A DNA stretch of 14,688 nucleotides from an uncultured Oscillospiraceae bacterium (GTDB taxonomy: Bacteria > Bacillota > Clostridia > Oscillospirales > Ruminococcaceae), in the NCBI GenBank assembly GCA_934539585.1, contig CAKTCT010000059.1, positions 1 to 14,688 on the forward strand, read 5' to 3'. Below the pieces are notes generated by a model, which saw only the letters and a program-made list of their open reading frames with translations, was not told the DNA's origin and made no database searches. Positions 13,733 through 14,688 of this stretch are shown here, piece after piece. The translations under genes and the position numbers were made by a program. Within the stretch, counting starts at the first letter, position 1. The number at the start of each line of letters is the position of its first letter.

Positions 13733-14307
13733 TCTACTGGGAGCTGCTCTGGAGCTTCATCCAGATCGGCCTGTTCAGCGTCGGCGGCGGCTACGCCTCC
13801 ATGCCCCTGATCCAGGCCCAAGTGGTGGACAAGTACCACTGGCTGACCCTGACGGAGTTTGCTGACATCATCACCATCTCCCAGATGACGCCGGGGCCGG
13901 TGGCCATCAACTCCGCCACCTTCGTGGGGATGCGCATCGGCGGCATCGGCGGAGCGCTGGTGGCAACCCTGGGGTGCATCCTGCCCTCCTGCGCCATCGT
14001 GCTGACCCTGTCGTGGATTTACTTCAAGTACCGGAGCGTTTCGGTGGTCCAGGGAGTCCTGGCCGGGCTGCGGCCGGCGGTGGTAGCGCTGATCGCCTCC
14101 GCAGGCGTGACGATCCTGCTGATGTCCTTTTTCGGCGGCGCAACGGAAAGCATTTATCATCTGCCCTTTTCCCAGCTGGACTGGGTGGCCATCGCCCTGT
14201 TTGCAGTATGCCTGATCCTCCTGCGGAAGACAAAGATCAGCCCCCTCCTGATCATGGCAGGAGCCGGAGTCGTAGGAATGATCGTTTACCCCCTACTAGG
14301 ACGTTAA
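13729..14307 (+). CDS. Chromate transporter family protein, second half-size subunit
   Basis: The product is 192 aa, identical in length to its partner. The ATG at 13729 overlaps the upstream stop by four bases (ATGA), and GGAAGGCGGC just upstream serves as the ribosome binding site. A longer in-frame extension would lie inside the first gene. The CHR signatures are FSVGGGYASMPLIQAQ (16-31) and SQMTPGPVAINSATFVGMR (51-69), closer to the textbook PGPVAIN form than in the first subunit. Hydrophobic segments cover most of the chain. The pair most likely arose by duplication and assembles as a heterodimer in the cytoplasmic membrane. No clear terminator follows, though strong hairpins lie 200 nt further on. 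Confidence 0.9.
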   Translation: MIYWELLWSFIQIGLFSVGGGYASMPLIQAQVVDKYHWLTLTEFADIITISQMTPGPVAINSATFVGMRIGGIGGALVATLGCILPSCAIVLTLSWIYFKYRSVSVVQGVLAGLRPAVVALIASAGVTILLMSFFGGATESIYHLPFSQLDWVAIALFAVCLILLRKTKISPLLIMAGAGVVGMIVYPLLGR

Positions 14308-14511
14308 AGCCACCCCTACCCGCATCCCCCAGACGCGCGCGCCAAAAGCACCGACGTCAGGCCGCCGCCTCCCCCCAAAGCCCATCGTGAGGACGATACC
14401 GTCAGAAAGTGGTGTGCGGATGCCTACTGTTCGAGCACCAATTGCGGCGGCCGTGTCTACCGCGAGGTAATATCGAGGCTCTCCGGAGCCCCAGGCGCGA
14501 CTTCAGGGGGT

Positions 14512-14535
14512 CTCGGGGGGCGGGAGCCCACCGAG
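14512..14535 (+). terminator. Terminator-like hairpin after the chromate-transporter pair
   Basis: CTCGGGGGGC and GCCCACCGAG pair at nine of ten positions around a GGGA tetraloop, followed by CGTCCTTTTCTCC. The T-run is short and offset, so termination is only possible. Confidence 0.45.
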
Positions 14536-14547
14536 CGTCCTTTTCTC

Positions 14548-14579
14548 CCCATTCTTTTCCCACGCGGGAAAAGAATGGG
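14548..14579. repeat. Perfect 14-bp inverted repeat
   Basis: CCCATTCTTTTCCC (14548-14561) and GGGAAAAGAATGGG (14566-14579) are separated only by ACGC. No U-tract follows on either strand, so this is not an ordinary terminator. Confidence 0.8.
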
Positions 14580-14614
14580 TGCTATGACGGACCTATCAAT
14601 AATCCGAAGCAAAC

Positions 14615-14686
14615 GTAGCCGCATAGGCCGGTAGTGCTGCCGATTTTAATTCGTAATCGGCAAGCCCTACTAGCCTATGCGGCTAC
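14615..14686. repeat. Imperfect 72-nt palindrome at window edge
   Basis: The outer arms GTAGCCGCATAGGC (14615-14628) and GCCTATGCGGCTAC (14673-14686) are perfectly complementary. The inner arms GGTAGTGC / GCCCTACT pair with mismatches and TGCCGAT / ATCGGCA perfectly, leaving an AT-rich loop of about 11 nt. It could be an end of a small mobile element, a recombination site or a structured RNA; the window ends 2 nt later. Confidence 0.7.
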
Positions 14687-14688
14687 TT

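Larger units (their letters stand above)
14308..14688. other. Gene-free, hairpin-rich GC-rich region
   Basis: No convincing gene lies here: a 69-codon frame at 14409-14618 has no ribosome binding site, reads through the hairpins and is Arg/Ser-rich. The region contains a small stem at about 14475-14491 (GGCTC/GAGCC), a terminator-like hairpin (14512-14535), a perfect 14-bp stem (14548-14579) and a long imperfect palindrome (14615-14686). It may be a dispersed intergenic element or a structured RNA. Confidence 0.5.

Noticed and set aside
14409..14618. 69-codon plus-strand frame in the right-end non-coding region
   Set aside because: It has no ribosome binding site, runs through two strong hairpins, and its Arg/Ser-rich composition gives no family resemblance.
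1..14688. CRISPR array or clustered direct repeats
   Set aside because: No regularly spaced direct repeats of 20-40 bases were seen on reading the window; only inverted repeats and hairpins occur.

Overview
This window reads as a chromosomal segment from a GC-rich member of the class Clostridia, most like the gut Oscillospiraceae/Ruminococcaceae group. The evidence is the Gram-positive gene order lon-yihA, a perfect CIRCE operator before groES-groEL, AGGAGG-type ribosome binding sites, consensus sigma-A promoters, and accessory genes of the kind carried by clostridial integrative elements. The assignment is by inference; no 16S gene is present.

Left part (1-3630, all minus strand): five accessory genes, read from right to left. 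They are a conserved element protein, a Cys-rich protein with a probable zinc cluster, an ArdA-like antirestriction protein, another conserved element protein, and a DUF4314-type protein cut by the window edge. Together they look like the anti-restriction/accessory block of an integrative conjugative element (ICE). Two of the genes are preceded by similar terminator-like hairpins. The 327 bases after this block hold a further terminator, a 13-bp inverted repeat and, at 3871-3899, a plus-strand fragment that looks like the 3' end of a tRNA gene. I infer that this is the right attachment site (attR) of the element, with the intact tRNA off the left side of the window.

Middle part (3960-9904, all minus strand): tRNA-Lys(UUU) with its own perfect-consensus promoter and a strong terminator, then the apparent operon lon-yihA-lysA (ATP-dependent protease, ribosome-assembly GTPase, diaminopimelate decarboxylase) driven by a good sigma-A promoter, then ilvE (branched-chain aminotransferase) with its own promoter and terminator. 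These are ordinary housekeeping and amino-acid genes. The lysine biosynthesis gene lies directly upstream of tRNA-Lys on the same strand.

Right part (10019-14688): the heat-shock operon groES-groEL (plus strand) under CIRCE control with a clear terminator, a minus-strand Nudix hydrolase whose base composition is more AT-rich than its neighbours, and a plus-strand pair of half-size chromate-transporter proteins of exactly equal length (192 aa each), overlapping by ATGA. The last 381 bases carry no convincing gene but hold several strong hairpins, including a perfect 14-bp stem and a 72-nt imperfect palindrome at the window edge. This is the least explained sequence in the window.

No novel multi-gene system is proven here. 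The points most worth a second look are the inferred ICE boundary, the recurrent leader hairpins in the ICE block, and the structured non-coding right end.
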